NCBI RefSeq assembly: GCF_020866925.1
Contig: NZ_JAJGAK010000002.1
Location: 372,001 to 436,000 of the forward strand
Origin: Noviluteimonas lactosilytica
GTDB lineage: Bacteria; Pseudomonadota; Gammaproteobacteria; Xanthomonadales; Xanthomonadaceae
DNA: 64,000 bases
Direction of reading: 5' to 3'
The notes beneath the pieces were generated by a model. The model did not search any database and was not told the DNA's origin. It worked only from the letters and a program-made list of their open reading frames with translations. Of the stretch, positions 56,166-64,000 are shown piece by piece. The translations under genes and the position numbers were made by a program. Numbering within the stretch: position 1 is the first letter of the stretch; every line of letters begins with the position of its first letter.

Positions 56166-56852
56166 GTGCCCGTCGCGAAGAAGGCGACGCGTCGGCGTCG
56201 CAGCAAACTCACCCGCGCGCAGATCGCCGAGCTGTTCGGTCGCCTGCGCGAGCTCAACCCGAAACCAACGACCGAACTCGAGTACTCGACCCCGTTCGAA
56301 CTCCTCGTCGCGGTCGTGCTCTCCGCGCAGGCGACCGACGTCGGCGTGAACAAGGCCACGCGCAAGCTGTTCCCCGTCGCCAACACGCCGCAGGCGATCG
56401 CGAAGCTCGGCGTCGAAAAGCTCAAGCGCTACATTTCGACGATCGGCCTGTTCAACGCGAAGGCCGCCAACGTGATTGCCCTGAGCGAACAGTTGCTCGC
56501 GGAACACGACGGTCAGGTGCCGCGCACGCGCGAAGCGCTCGAAGCGCTGCCCGGCGTCGGCCGCAAGACCGCGAACGTCGTGCTCAACACCGCGTTCGGC
56601 GAACCGACGATGGCGGTCGACACGCACATCTTCCGCGTCGCCAACCGTACCGGCCTGGCGCCCGGCAAGGATGTCCGCGAAGTCGAAGACAACCTCGTGC
56701 ACGTGGTGCCCGCCGAATTCCTGCACGACGCGCACCACTGGTTGATCCTGCACGGCCGCTACACCTGCATCGCGCGCAAGCCGCGTTGCCCCGCCTGCCC
56801 GATTCGGGATCTGTGCCGATATCCGCACAAGACGGTCGATGACGACGTGTGA
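56166..56852 (+). CDS. nth: Endonuclease III
   Basis: A 228-residue bifunctional DNA glycosylase/AP-lyase. The helix-hairpin-helix LPGVGRKTANVVL holds the catalytic lysine (K134), and VDTHIFRVANR the catalytic Asp (D152). The [4Fe-4S] cluster loop is visible at the end (CIARKPRCPACPIRDLC). It removes oxidised pyrimidines. It starts with GTG at 56166, and the N-terminus has a basic extension (KKATRRRRSKLTRAQ). Last gene of the short plus-strand group. Confidence 0.96.
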   Translation: MPVAKKATRRRRSKLTRAQIAELFGRLRELNPKPTTELEYSTPFELLVAVVLSAQATDVGVNKATRKLFPVANTPQAIAKLGVEKLKRYISTIGLFNAKAANVIALSEQLLAEHDGQVPRTREALEALPGVGRKTANVVLNTAFGEPTMAVDTHIFRVANRTGLAPGKDVREVEDNLVHVVPAEFLHDAHHWLILHGRYTCIARKPRCPACPIRDLCRYPHKTVDDDV

Positions 56853-56958
56853 CCAGCCGTCTTCGCAATGTCATGCGGACGAAACTTGTCACAATAACGA
56901 AAGATTCACGCCCTAACCTGCGCGGCGTTCGCCCACTACCGCCCAAAAGGGCCTTGCC

Positions 56959-58227
56959 ATGAACCTCACCCGCAGCACCCTGACTCTCGCGCTGCTCGGC
57001 GCGATCGGCTATCTCGCCGCCCCGGCCGCGCACGCGCAGGTCGCCATCGACGTGATCGGCGATTCGGAAGTCACCTTCGAAGGCCTCGTGCAGGCCGACT
57101 CGTACTGGTACGACGAAGACTTCGCCGAACTGAGCGCCGACGGTCCCGACGGCAGCGATGCCGACTACGAAATGCGCCGCGCCGAACTCGTGCTCAAGGG
57201 CAAGGGCCCGGGCAACATCGAGTGGGTCACCGGCTACGACGCGAAGGCCGACAAGTGGCTCGACGTCAACGTCAAGTACAAGATCAGCGGCAACGCCAAC
57301 CACTTCTTCCAGGTCGGCCAGTACAAGCAGCTGAACTCGCTCGAAGAACTGTCGTCGACGAAGAACAACGATTTCATCTCCAAGGCCGCCGTCACCAACA
57401 CCTTCGGCGTCGCGCGCCGCCTCGGCGCGATGTACCAGTACGGCGACAACAACTGGGCGATCGCGGCCAGCTACTTCACGCGTGAACTGACCGAACATCC
57501 GGCGCCGACGCCGCACGGCCCGGGTTGGGGCCTGCGCGGTTACTGGGCCCCGGTGAATTCCGGCGGCAACATTTTCCACATCGGCGCGTCGTACAACGAC
57601 TACGACACGTTCGCCGACACGCAGCGCTGGCGCATCCGCCCGCAGGCCGACCTGTCGAACCGCATCGTCGACACCGGCGACATGAAGAACACCGACCGCG
57701 TGCAGACGTGGGGCCTGGAATCGTTCTACGTGCACGGCCCGTTCAAGATCCAGGGCGAGTACATGTCGTCCGACACCGAGCGCTACGGCACGACCGCCAC
57801 CAACTTCAGCGGCTCGGCCGGCTACATCTCGGGCCTCTGGAACATCACCGGCGAAACCTGGGGCTACAAGGGCGGCACGCCGACCACCGGCCTGCCGACG
57901 GATCCGTCGAAGGGCATGTGGCAGCTGGGCCTGCGCTACGACACGGCCGACCTCAACGACGGCACGATCGTCCCGCGCGAAGGCCAGAGCCCGCGCATCC
58001 TCGGCGCGCTCGGCGGCGAGATGGATGCCTGGACGCTCGGCGTGAACTGGTACTGGCGCTCGAACTTCAAGTTCATGCTGAACTACGTGATGGTCGACAG
58101 CTCGAAGTACATCGGCACCACCAGCGCGACGTACGCGAACGACCCGATCAACAACGGCGTCGCCTTCAACCGCGTCGTGGACGACAACCCCAACATCCTC
58201 GAAGCGCGCCTCCAGTTCTACTGGTAA
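56959..58227 (+). CDS. Phosphate-selective porin (OprP/OprO family)
   Basis: A 422-residue outer-membrane protein. Signal peptide MNLTRSTLTLALLGAIGYLA with AHAQ cleavage. The mature part is a 16-strand-type porin: GLVQADSYWYDED, YEMRRAELVLKGKG, FFQVGQYKQLNSLEEL, and a C-terminal strand ending NILEARLQFYW with the terminal aromatic used for Bam recognition. The protein forms trimers that take up phosphate or polyphosphate. Position upstream of pstS supports phosphate uptake. TGTCA elements at 56869 and 56887 suggest PhoB control but are not phased by 11 bp. Confidence 0.93.
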   Translation: MNLTRSTLTLALLGAIGYLAAPAAHAQVAIDVIGDSEVTFEGLVQADSYWYDEDFAELSADGPDGSDADYEMRRAELVLKGKGPGNIEWVTGYDAKADKWLDVNVKYKISGNANHFFQVGQYKQLNSLEELSSTKNNDFISKAAVTNTFGVARRLGAMYQYGDNNWAIAASYFTRELTEHPAPTPHGPGWGLRGYWAPVNSGGNIFHIGASYNDYDTFADTQRWRIRPQADLSNRIVDTGDMKNTDRVQTWGLESFYVHGPFKIQGEYMSSDTERYGTTATNFSGSAGYISGLWNITGETWGYKGGTPTTGLPTDPSKGMWQLGLRYDTADLNDGTIVPREGQSPRILGALGGEMDAWTLGVNWYWRSNFKFMLNYVMVDSSKYIGTTSATYANDPINNGVAFNRVVDDNPNILEARLQFYW

Positions 58228-58257
58228 GCCGCACGGGAAAAACGGATTGGCCCCCCG

Positions 58258-58296
58258 GAGGGCGCGATCGCAAGATCGCGCCCTCTCCTTTTGTTT
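58258..58296 (+). terminator. Terminator of the porin gene
   Basis: A perfect 12-bp stem (58258-58269 with 58274-58285, loop GCAA) followed by TCCTTTTGTTT. It separates the porin from the palindromic repeats and pstS. Confidence 0.93.
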
Positions 58297-58310
58297 CGAC
58301 GGCGACGGGG

Positions 58311-58492
58311 GGAATGGGGGCGCGGGTGTTTGAACGACGGCATGGCGCGTGCACGCCTATGTACCCCCGCCGGTCCTGGCAAGCGCCATCCATGGCCAGC
58401 CAAAGACCGTGCGCAAAACCCTCCTGGTTTTGCTCGGGGGTACATAGGCGTGCACGCGCCGTGCCTCACCTCCCCTCCCGCGCCCCCATTCC
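58311..58492. repeat. Long nested palindrome, element A
   Basis: Outer arms 58311-58326 and 58477-58492 are perfectly inverted (16 bp). Inner arms 58339-58368 and 58436-58465 pair over 30 bp with one T-G wobble. The loop region contains 58371-58380 pairing with 58395-58409 around a bulge, and an 8-bp hairpin 58413-58420/58426-58433 with loop CTCCT. The core 58370-58414 is nearly identical to the reverse complement of element B. Confidence 0.88.
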
Positions 58493-58560
58493 TCCCACCG
58501 TTCGAAGCGAACGGCAACGGCGAACAGCGAAAAGCTGGTGTTGCGCTTTTGACTTGGAAA

Positions 58561-58757
58561 GGTTGGAGAAGCGCAGGTAACGATGCGGGAGTGAGGAGGG
58601 GTGTGCATGCGTGGATGGCCCGTAGAGCACGGCCAGGATGGCCGTGCGCCCGGTCTTTGGCTGGCCATGGATGGTCTTGCCAGGACCGGCGGAGGGCCAT
58701 GCACGCATGCACACCCCTCCGCCCTTCTACTCCGCGCGATACCTGCGCTTTCCAACC
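58561..58757. repeat. Long nested palindrome, element B (inverted relative of A)
   Basis: Outer arms 58561-58579 and 58740-58757 are inverted with small gaps. Inner arms 58595-58621 and 58694-58720 pair over 27 bp with one mismatch. The internal hairpin 58626-58646 matches that of element A in position and loop (AGGAT on this strand) but with different stem bases that still pair. The core lies in opposite orientation to A. Its right end abuts the Pho box of pstS. Confidence 0.88.
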
Positions 58758-58797
58758 GTGTCACGCGAGTGTCATACGCCGAACATCGGAGTGTCAC
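58758..58797 (+). promoter_or_regulatory. Pho box array before pstS
   Basis: GTGTCAC at 58758, GTGTCAT at 58769 and GTGTCAC at 58791 fall on an exact 11-bp repeat phase, with a degenerate unit at 58780. This matches CTGTCAT-type PhoB sites. A possible -10 (TTATGC) lies at 58805-58810. Confidence 0.85.
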
Positions 58798-58864
58798 GCA
58801 ACCGTTATGCAATGCACGCATCCGGGCCGCGTTGCGCCCGTGCACATCCCTCCAGGAGACACCC

Positions 58865-59896
58865 GTGTCCTACTTCGCTCCGCTCCGCACCACCGCGCTG
58901 TCGCTGGCGCTCGTCCTTGCCGGCGGTTTCGCCGCGTCCGCCCATGCCGCCGACGTGACCGGCGCGGGCGCGTCGTTCGTGTATCCCATCATGTCGAAGT
59001 GGTCGGCCGACTACGCCGCCGCGTCGCAGAAGAAGGTCAACTACCAGTCGATCGGTTCGGGCGGCGGCATTGCGCAGATCAAGGCCGGCACCGTCGACTT
59101 CGGTTCGTCGGACGCGCCGCTGAAGCCGGAAGAACTCGCGAAGTTCGGCCTGGCGCAGTTCCCCTCGGTGCTTGGCGGCGTCGTGCCGGTGATCAACCTG
59201 CCGGGCGTGCAGGCCGGTGCGATGAAGCTCGACGGTCCGCTGCTGGCCGACATCTTCCTCGGCAAGGTCAAGATGTGGAACGACCCGCGCATCGCCGAAC
59301 TCAACGGCGGCATCAAGCTGCCGGCGAAGAAGATCACGATCGTGCACCGCTCCGACGGTTCGGGCACCACGTTCAACTTCGTCAACTTCCTCTCCAAGGT
59401 CAGCCCGGAGTGGAAGTCGTCGGTCGGCGAAGGCACCGCCGTGAAGTGGCCGACCGGCATCGGCGGCAAGGGCAACGAAGGCGTCGCCGCATACGTCAAG
59501 CAGATCCAGGGCGGCATCGGCTACGTCGAGATGTCCTACGCGCTGCAGAACAAGATGACCTACTCGCGCATGAAGAACGCCGCGGGCAACTTCGTCATGC
59601 CGAGCAACGACAGCTTCCAGGCCGCCGCCGCGAGCGCCGAATGGGCCAACGCGAAGGACTTCTACCTGGTGATGACGAACGCGCCGGGCGAGCAGTCCTG
59701 GCCGATCACCGCAACCAACTTCATCCTCATGTACAAGCAGCCGAAGAACGCCGAAGGCGCGAAGAACGCGAAGCAGTTCTTCGAGTGGGCGTACGCGAAC
59801 GGCGACGCCGCGGCGACGAAGCTCGACTACGTCCCGCTGCCCGACGCGCTCGTGCAGCAGATCGAAGCCTACTGGCAGCAGAACCTGAAGTACTGA
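58865..59896 (+). CDS. pstS: Phosphate ABC transporter substrate-binding protein
   Basis: A 343-residue periplasmic protein. Start GTG at 58865 with CAGGAGA upstream; signal peptide includes LSLALVLAGGFAASAHA. Phosphate-binding motifs are TGAGASFVYPIMSKW, IGSGGGIAQIKAGTVDFGSS, IVHRSDGSGTTFNFVNFLS and EGVAAYVKQIQGGIGYVE. It captures phosphate for PstCAB. A strong terminator follows, then a separate Pho box for pstC, so pstS can be expressed at higher level than the membrane components. Confidence 0.97.
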   Translation: MSYFAPLRTTALSLALVLAGGFAASAHAADVTGAGASFVYPIMSKWSADYAAASQKKVNYQSIGSGGGIAQIKAGTVDFGSSDAPLKPEELAKFGLAQFPSVLGGVVPVINLPGVQAGAMKLDGPLLADIFLGKVKMWNDPRIAELNGGIKLPAKKITIVHRSDGSGTTFNFVNFLSKVSPEWKSSVGEGTAVKWPTGIGGKGNEGVAAYVKQIQGGIGYVEMSYALQNKMTYSRMKNAAGNFVMPSNDSFQAAAASAEWANAKDFYLVMTNAPGEQSWPITATNFILMYKQPKNAEGAKNAKQFFEWAYANGDAAATKLDYVPLPDALVQQIEAYWQQNLKY

Positions 59897-59930
59897 TCGC
59901 ATCCCCACCCCTCCCCGGGGACGATCACCG

Positions 59931-59960
59931 GAACGCGGGCCGCAAGCCCGCGTTCTTTTT
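59931..59960 (+). terminator. Terminator of pstS
   Basis: A perfect 10-bp stem (59931-59940 with 59946-59955, loop CGCAA) followed by TTTTT. Confidence 0.95.
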
Positions 59961-59985
59961 GCCCGGACATTTGAAACCTCCGGCC

Positions 59986-60014
59986 CTGTCATTTGCGTGT
60001 CACGGAACTGCCAC
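59986..60014 (+). promoter_or_regulatory. Triple Pho box before pstC
   Basis: CTGTCAT (59986), GTGTCAC (59997) and CTGCCAC (60008) with exact 11-bp phase. It ends 11 bp before the pstC start, so this PhoB site may overlap the transcription start or act with a leaderless or very short leader mRNA. Confidence 0.85.
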
Positions 60015-60025
60015 ACGCTATCGCC

Positions 60026-61000
60026 ATGAACTCCACCGTCCTCCCTTCGCAACCCATCACCGACGATCGTTCCTCGCGCGACGTGCGCAACGACCGCACC
60101 TTCGCGTGGGTCGTCGGTACGGCCGGCGTGTTCGTGCTCGTCTCGCTCGTCGCCGCCGCGCTGTCGATGTTGTGGGGCGGCCGTCTCGCGTTCGAGAAGT
60201 TCGGCCTGGAGTTCCTGTGGACCGACGCGTGGGATCCGGTCAACCAGGTGTTCGGCGCGCTCGTGCCGATCTACGGCACCGTCGTCACCGCGATCCTCGC
60301 GATGATCATCGCCGTGCCGGTCAGCTTCGGCATTGCGATGTTCCTCACCGAGATCGCGCCGAAGTGGTTGCGCGGCCCGGTCGGCGCGGCGATCGAACTG
60401 CTCGCCGGCATTCCTTCGATCATCTACGGCATGTGGGGCTTGTTCGTGCTCGTCCCCGTGCTCTCCGAACACGTGTATCCGTGGGTCGACGAACACATGG
60501 GCCAGTGGCCGATCGTCGGCCAGTTCTTCGCCGGTCCGCCGCTGGGCCTCGGCATGGGCACCGCGGGCCTGGTGCTCGCGATCATGGTCATTCCCTTCAT
60601 CGCATCGGTGATGCGCGAAGTGTTCCTCACCGTGCCGGGGCGTTTGAAGGAATCGGCGTATGCGCTGGGTTCGACGCGCTGGGAAGTGGTGTGGGACGTG
60701 GTGCTGCCCTACACGCGCTCGGCGGTGATCGGCGGCATCTTCCTCGGCCTCGGCCGCGCGCTCGGCGAAACGATGGCAGTGACCTTCGTGCTCGGCAACG
60801 CGCATGAACTCACCACGTCGCTGCTGATGCCGGGCAACTCGATCGCGGCGACCATCGCCAACGAATTCGCCGAAGCCGATTCGGAGATGTACCGCTCCTC
60901 GCTGATCGCACTCGGCTTCGTCCTCTTCCTCGTGACCTTCACCGTGTTGACCATCGCCCGCCTGATGCTCCGCCAGCTTTCGCGCAAGGAAGGCAACTGA
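60026..61000 (+). CDS. pstC: Phosphate ABC transporter permease PstC
   Basis: A 324-residue inner-membrane protein with six main helices. LAGIPSIIYGMWGLFVLVPV and the EAA-type cytoplasmic loop ESAYALGSTRWEVVWDVVLP, then GLGRALGETMAVTFVLGN, are typical PstC. It forms the channel with PstA. The ATG at 60026 follows the Pho box. Its stop overlaps the pstA ATG by one base. Confidence 0.96.
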   Translation: MNSTVLPSQPITDDRSSRDVRNDRTFAWVVGTAGVFVLVSLVAAALSMLWGGRLAFEKFGLEFLWTDAWDPVNQVFGALVPIYGTVVTAILAMIIAVPVSFGIAMFLTEIAPKWLRGPVGAAIELLAGIPSIIYGMWGLFVLVPVLSEHVYPWVDEHMGQWPIVGQFFAGPPLGLGMGTAGLVLAIMVIPFIASVMREVFLTVPGRLKESAYALGSTRWEVVWDVVLPYTRSAVIGGIFLGLGRALGETMAVTFVLGNAHELTTSLLMPGNSIAATIANEFAEADSEMYRSSLIALGFVLFLVTFTVLTIARLMLRQLSRKEGN

Positions 61001-61866
61001 TGCTCTCCACCGACGCGCTCTACAACATGCGCCGCGCGACGAACGTGTTCGCGCAGGTGCTCGCCACGCTGGCGACGCTGTTCGGCCTGTTCTGGCTCGC
61101 GTGGATCGTCTACACGACGCTGACCAATGGCTTGGCGGCGCTCGATCTCGACCTCTTCACCAAGATGACGCCGCCCCCCGGCGACGACGGCGGCATGCTC
61201 AACGCGATCTTCGGCAGCATCGCGATGAGCCTGCTCGGCGTGTTGTTCGGTGCGCCGATCGGCGTGCTCGCCGGCACGTATCTCGCGGAGTTCGCCCGCA
61301 CCCGCTGGACCGCGGGCCTCGGCGAAACGATCCGCTTCGTCAACGACATCCTGCTGTCGGCGCCGTCGATCGTGCTCGGCCTGTTCGTGTACACGCTCGT
61401 GGTCGCGCCGATGGGCCACTTCTCCGCGTTCGCCGGTGCGGTCGCGCTGGCCTTCATCGTGTTGCCGGTCGTCGTGCGCACGACGGACGAGATGCTGCGC
61501 CTGGTGCCCGCGCAGATGCGCGAAGCCGCGCTCTCGCTCGGCGTGCCGCAGTGGAAGGTCACGATGCAGGTGCTCTATCGCGCCTCGTTGCCCGGCATCG
61601 TCACCGGCATCCTGCTCGCGCTGGCCCGCATTTCCGGCGAAACCGCGCCGCTGTTGTTTACCGCACTCAACAACCAGTACTGGACGACCGACCTGTCGCA
61701 GCCGATGGCGAACGTGCCGGTGGTGATCTTCCAGTACGCGATGAGCCCGTTCGAAGCCTGGCACACGCTCGCCTGGGCCGGCGCCTTCGTGCTCACCCTG
61801 TTCGTCCTCCTCATCTCGCTGGCGGCACGCGCCATCGTCGCCAGGTCGCGCATCGTCCACGACTGA
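61000..61866 (+). CDS. pstA: Phosphate ABC transporter permease PstA
   Basis: A 288-residue inner-membrane protein. [20 protein letters not shown], the loop [20 protein letters not shown] and [20 protein letters not shown] are PstA signatures. It pairs with PstC to form the membrane channel. The ATG shares its A with the pstC stop (TGATG), and pstB starts five bases after its own stop. Confidence 0.96.
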   Translation: MLSTDALYNMRRATNVFAQVLATLATLFGLFWLAWIVYTTLTNGLAALDLDLFTKMTPPPGDDGGMLNAIFGSIAMSLLGVLFGAPIGVLAGTYLAEFARTRWTAGLGETIRFVNDILLSAPSIVLGLFVYTLVVAPMGHFSAFAGAVALAFIVLPVVVRTTDEMLRLVPAQMREAALSLGVPQWKVTMQVLYRASLPGIVTGILLALARISGETAPLLFTALNNQYWTTDLSQPMANVPVVIFQYAMSPFEAWHTLAWAGAFVLTLFVLLISLAARAIVARSRIVHD

Positions 61867-61870
61867 TCCC

Positions 61871-62713
61871 ATGACCGTTTTCCAGAAGACACCTGCCATG
61901 AATGACGCCCGCATCGCCGTCGCAACGCCCATGCGCGACACCGGCAACGCCATGGACGCACCGATCAAGCTCGCCGCGCGCGGGTTGAACTTCCATTACG
62001 ACAAGTTCCATGCGGTGAAGAACATCCACCTCGACGTCCCCGAGCGCCGCGTCACCGCGCTGATCGGACCGTCGGGCTGCGGCAAGTCGACGCTGCTGCG
62101 CGTGTTCAACCGCATCTACGCGCTGTACCCCAGGCAGGTCGCCTCCGGCGAAGTGTTGCTCGACGGGCAGAACGTGCTGGATCCGAAGTACCCGCTCAAC
62201 CGCCTGCGCAGCAAGGTCGGCATGGTGTTCCAGAAGCCGGTCCCGTTCCCGATGACGATCTTCGAGAACGTCGCCTATGGCATCCGCCACCACGAACGCC
62301 TGTCGAAGTCCGACATGGACGCGCGCGTGGAAGAAGCGCTGCGCCAGGCCGCGCTGTGGGACGAAGTGAAGGACAAGCTCAAGCAGAGCGCGCTGGGCCT
62401 CTCCGGCGGCCAGCAGCAGCGCCTGTGCATCGCGCGCGCCGTGGCCCTGCGTCCCGACGTGCTGCTGCTCGACGAACCGACCTCCGCGCTCGACCCGATC
62501 TCCACCAGCCGCATCGAGCAGCTGGTCGAGGAACTCAAGCAGCGCTACACGATCGTCATCGTCACCCACAACATGCAGCAGGCCGCGCGCGTGTCCGACT
62601 ACACCGCCTTCATGTACCTGGGCGACCTGGTCGAACACGACACGACCGAAACCATCTTCTCCAATCCCTCGAAGCAGCAGACCGAGGACTACATCACGGG
62701 GCGCTTCGGCTAA
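61871..62713 (+). CDS. pstB: Phosphate ABC transporter ATP-binding protein PstB
   Basis: A 280-residue ABC ATPase: Walker [14 protein letters not shown]-loop [20 protein letters not shown], signature [20 protein letters not shown], Walker [13 protein letters not shown] and H-loop [13 protein letters not shown]. The phosphate-specific VFQKPxPFPM motif confirms PstB. There is a longer than usual N-terminal extension; internal starts at about codons 10, 21 and 28 are possible. Its stop TAA overlaps the phoU ATG. Confidence 0.96.
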   Translation: MTVFQKTPAMNDARIAVATPMRDTGNAMDAPIKLAARGLNFHYDKFHAVKNIHLDVPERRVTALIGPSGCGKSTLLRVFNRIYALYPRQVASGEVLLDGQNVLDPKYPLNRLRSKVGMVFQKPVPFPMTIFENVAYGIRHHERLSKSDMDARVEEALRQAALWDEVKDKLKQSALGLSGGQQQRLCIARAVALRPDVLLLDEPTSALDPISTSRIEQLVEELKQRYTIVIVTHNMQQAARVSDYTAFMYLGDLVEHDTTETIFSNPSKQQTEDYITGRFG

Positions 62714-63417
62714 TGGCAACCACGACCATGCACGACCACATCGTCAAGAGCTACGACGAAGAACAGCATCGCCTGCTCGAGGAGATCCTGCGCATGGGCG
62801 CGATCGCCGCGTCGCAGCTCGAAGCCGCGCTCGACGTGGTGGAACGCCGCGACGACAAGGCCGCCGAGCGCATCATCGCCAACGACGAAGCGATCGACGC
62901 ACTCGAACGCGAGGTCGACCACGGCGTGATGAAGCTCGCCCTGCGCGGCCCGCTCGCGCGCGACCTGCGCACGATCCTCGCCGCGCTCAAGGTCGCCGCG
63001 GACCTCGAACGCATCGGCGACTACGCCGCCAACGTCGCCAAGCGTTCGACCGCGCTGAACCTGTCGCCGCCGCTGCCGCACACGCGCGGCCTCGACGCAC
63101 TCGGCCGCCTCGCACTGGAACAGGTGCGCGACGTCCTCGTCGCCTACCGCGACAACGACGCCGACCTCGCCCAGCGCGTGCGCGCCCGCGACGCCGAACT
63201 CGACACGCTCTACACCGGCCTTTTCCGCGAACTGCTGACCTACATGATGGAAGACGCGCGCGCGATCACCCCGTGCACGCACCTGCTGTTCATGGCCAAG
63301 AACCTCGAACGCATCGGCGACCACGCGACCAACATCGCGGAGAACGTCTGGTTCCTGGTGCATGGCGAGGACCAGCTGCCGCCTCGCGAGAAGCGGGATG
63401 CGACGAATAGTGCGTGA
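62713..63417 (+). CDS. phoU: Phosphate-signalling regulator PhoU
   Basis: A 234-residue protein of two three-helix bundles, each with the metal-binding motif: KVAADLERIGDYAANVAKRS and AKNLERIGDHATNIAENVWF. PhoU links PstSCAB transport to the PhoR-PhoB system by keeping PhoR inactive when phosphate is abundant. It is the last gene of pstCAB-phoU and starts on the pstB stop. phoB/phoR are not in the window. Confidence 0.96.
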   Translation: MATTTMHDHIVKSYDEEQHRLLEEILRMGAIAASQLEAALDVVERRDDKAAERIIANDEAIDALEREVDHGVMKLALRGPLARDLRTILAALKVAADLERIGDYAANVAKRSTALNLSPPLPHTRGLDALGRLALEQVRDVLVAYRDNDADLAQRVRARDAELDTLYTGLFRELLTYMMEDARAITPCTHLLFMAKNLERIGDHATNIAENVWFLVHGEDQLPPREKRDATNSA

Positions 63418-63426
63418 AACGAACAG

Positions 63427-63543
63427 CGGGAAACGGGAAACGAAGAGCGGGAAACGGGAGGTTGGCGCTGCTTCGGCCGGTGGGCTTTCGGCCGAAGTGA
63501 AGACTGATTTCCCGTTTCCCGCTTCTTGTTTCCCGTTTCCCCG
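63427..63543. repeat. Inverted repeat downstream of phoU
   Basis: Left arm 63427-63459 and right arm about 63507-63543 are inverted, each made of two GGGAAACGGGA-type units. Between them 63471-63478 pairs with 63490-63497. A T-rich segment accompanies the right arm, so it may also end the pst transcript. Looks like a dispersed intergenic palindrome, unrelated in sequence to elements A and B. Confidence 0.8.
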
Positions 63544-63558
63544 CCTTGGAGCCTGCAT

Positions 63559-63577
63559 CCCCCCCCCCCCCCCCCCC
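63559..63577 (+). repeat. C19 homopolymer tract
   Basis: Nineteen consecutive C residues, 81 bp upstream of the last gene's start. Such a tract can slip in replication or be misread in assembly. Confidence 0.8.
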
Positions 63578-63658
63578 GTATCTCCGCCCGGAAGCCCCAC
63601 TCAGGCATCATTGCCCCGCTTCCACCCCCTGCGGCCACGCCGCGTCATGGAGATGCGT

Positions 63659-64000
63659 ATGTCCAGCAAGATGAAATCCCCCCTCGTCCTCGGCGCCGCG
63701 CTCGCGGGCGGCCTCGTGCTGACGGGTTCGTCGTTCGCGATGCATCCGCTCGCTTCCGGTTACATGGCATCCGCCTCGGCCGTGGCCGAGGGCTCGTGCG
63801 GCGCGGAGCACAAGGACAAGATGGCCGCCGAACAGAAGACCGCGGCCGGCGACGAGAAGATGAAGTCCGAAGGCAAGTGCGGCATGGACCACATGGACGC
63901 CGACAAGGACGGCAAGATCACCAAGGCCGAGTACACCGCGGCGCACGCGGACGGCGGCGGGAACTTCGACGGCCACGACGCCAACAAGGACGGCGTGCTC
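63659..64000 (+). CDS. HvfA-like RiPP metallophore precursor with EF-hands (partial)
   Basis: ATG at 63659 with GGAG upstream; 114 codons visible to the window end. Signal peptide KSPLVLGAALAGGLVLTGSS, then FAMHPLASGYMASASAVAEG. Two EGxCG motifs follow (EGSCG at about 44-48 and EGKCG at about 72-76), then EF-hand loops DADKDGKITKAEY and DANKDG. The LxxGYM...EGxCG layout matches HvfA-type precursors that MNIO (DUF692) enzymes modify into oxazolone/thioamide copper binders (from memory). A modifying enzyme would be expected downstream, outside the window. It could otherwise be a plain EF-hand protein. Confidence 0.65.
   Translation, partial: MSSKMKSPLVLGAALAGGLVLTGSSFAMHPLASGYMASASAVAEGSCGAEHKDKMAAEQKTAAGDEKMKSEGKCGMDHMDADKDGKITKAEYTAAHADGGGNFDGHDANKDGVL

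Noticed and set aside
56868-56892. Pho box before the OprP-like gene
   Set aside because: Two TGTCA elements are present, but their spacing (about 18 bp) does not fit the 11-bp phase seen before pstS and pstC.
58228-58864. Protein-coding genes across the palindromic repeats
   Set aside because: Several overlapping Arg/Pro-rich frames exist on both strands, but they follow the inverted-repeat symmetry and have no domain character.

Overview
The window looks like a chromosome segment from a Lysobacter/Luteimonas-like member of the Xanthomonadaceae. GC content is high outside one island, and the housekeeping order rpsT / murJ-ribF-ileS-lspA-ispH-tRNA-Thr is one I associate with that family. Other supporting features are a Wzx/Wzy-type exopolysaccharide cluster, an OprP-pstSCAB-phoU phosphate regulon, and palindromic intergenic repeats. 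The genus call is inference; no 16S is present.

Region 1 (1-9.8 kb, minus strand) is an exopolysaccharide locus. It holds a low-molecular-weight tyrosine phosphatase (Wzb), a WecA-like initiating transferase fused to a degenerate WecB-like domain, a Wzc-type autokinase/copolymerase, a synthetase-only asparagine-synthase homologue, a Tat-exported beta-helix protein, a Wzx-type flippase and the start of another membrane protein. Region 2 (9.8-18.1 kb) is mixed: a secreted beta-propeller, two small proteins, and two type I sulfatases on either side of an M13 metallopeptidase.

Region 3 (18.2-34.95 kb) is a 16.7 kb island in a tRNA-Thr(CGT) gene, with a tyrosine integrase at its right end. It is bounded by a 40-bp direct repeat. 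Its left end carries a foreign 3' end of ispH, identical in protein but about 14% different in DNA. Cargo looks like a defence island: an operon of P-loop ATPase, two-helix membrane protein and HEPN-motif protein; an XRE regulator with a membrane-hydrolase-like protein; a membrane-anchored Mrr-type nuclease; an HNH protein; a SIR2-like protein with a small partner; and an unrecognised gene pair divergent from a MarR-like regulator. GNAT and MEDS-domain genes and many non-coding repeats are also present.

Region 4 (35-58 kb) is core: ispH, lspA, ileS, ribF, murJ, rpsT, obgE, rpmA, rplU, a YidB/OmpA hybrid, uvrA, a thioesterase, a catalytically dead subtilase with lectin-like C-terminus, a PCu(A)C copper chaperone, two crotonase-fold genes, a sulfurtransferase, a Nudix hydrolase, an FKBP-like protein and nth.

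Region 5 (56.9-64 kb) is a phosphate-starvation block: OprP-like porin, pstS, then pstCAB-phoU. Phased Pho-box arrays precede pstS and pstC. Two long nested palindromes between oprP and pstS share a core and show compensatory stem changes. The window ends inside a gene with a signal peptide, EGxCG motifs and EF-hands, which resembles an HvfA-type RiPP metallophore precursor. The best candidates for something undescribed are the ATPase/membrane/HEPN operon, the island that swaps the ispH-tRNA junction, and the covarying palindromes.
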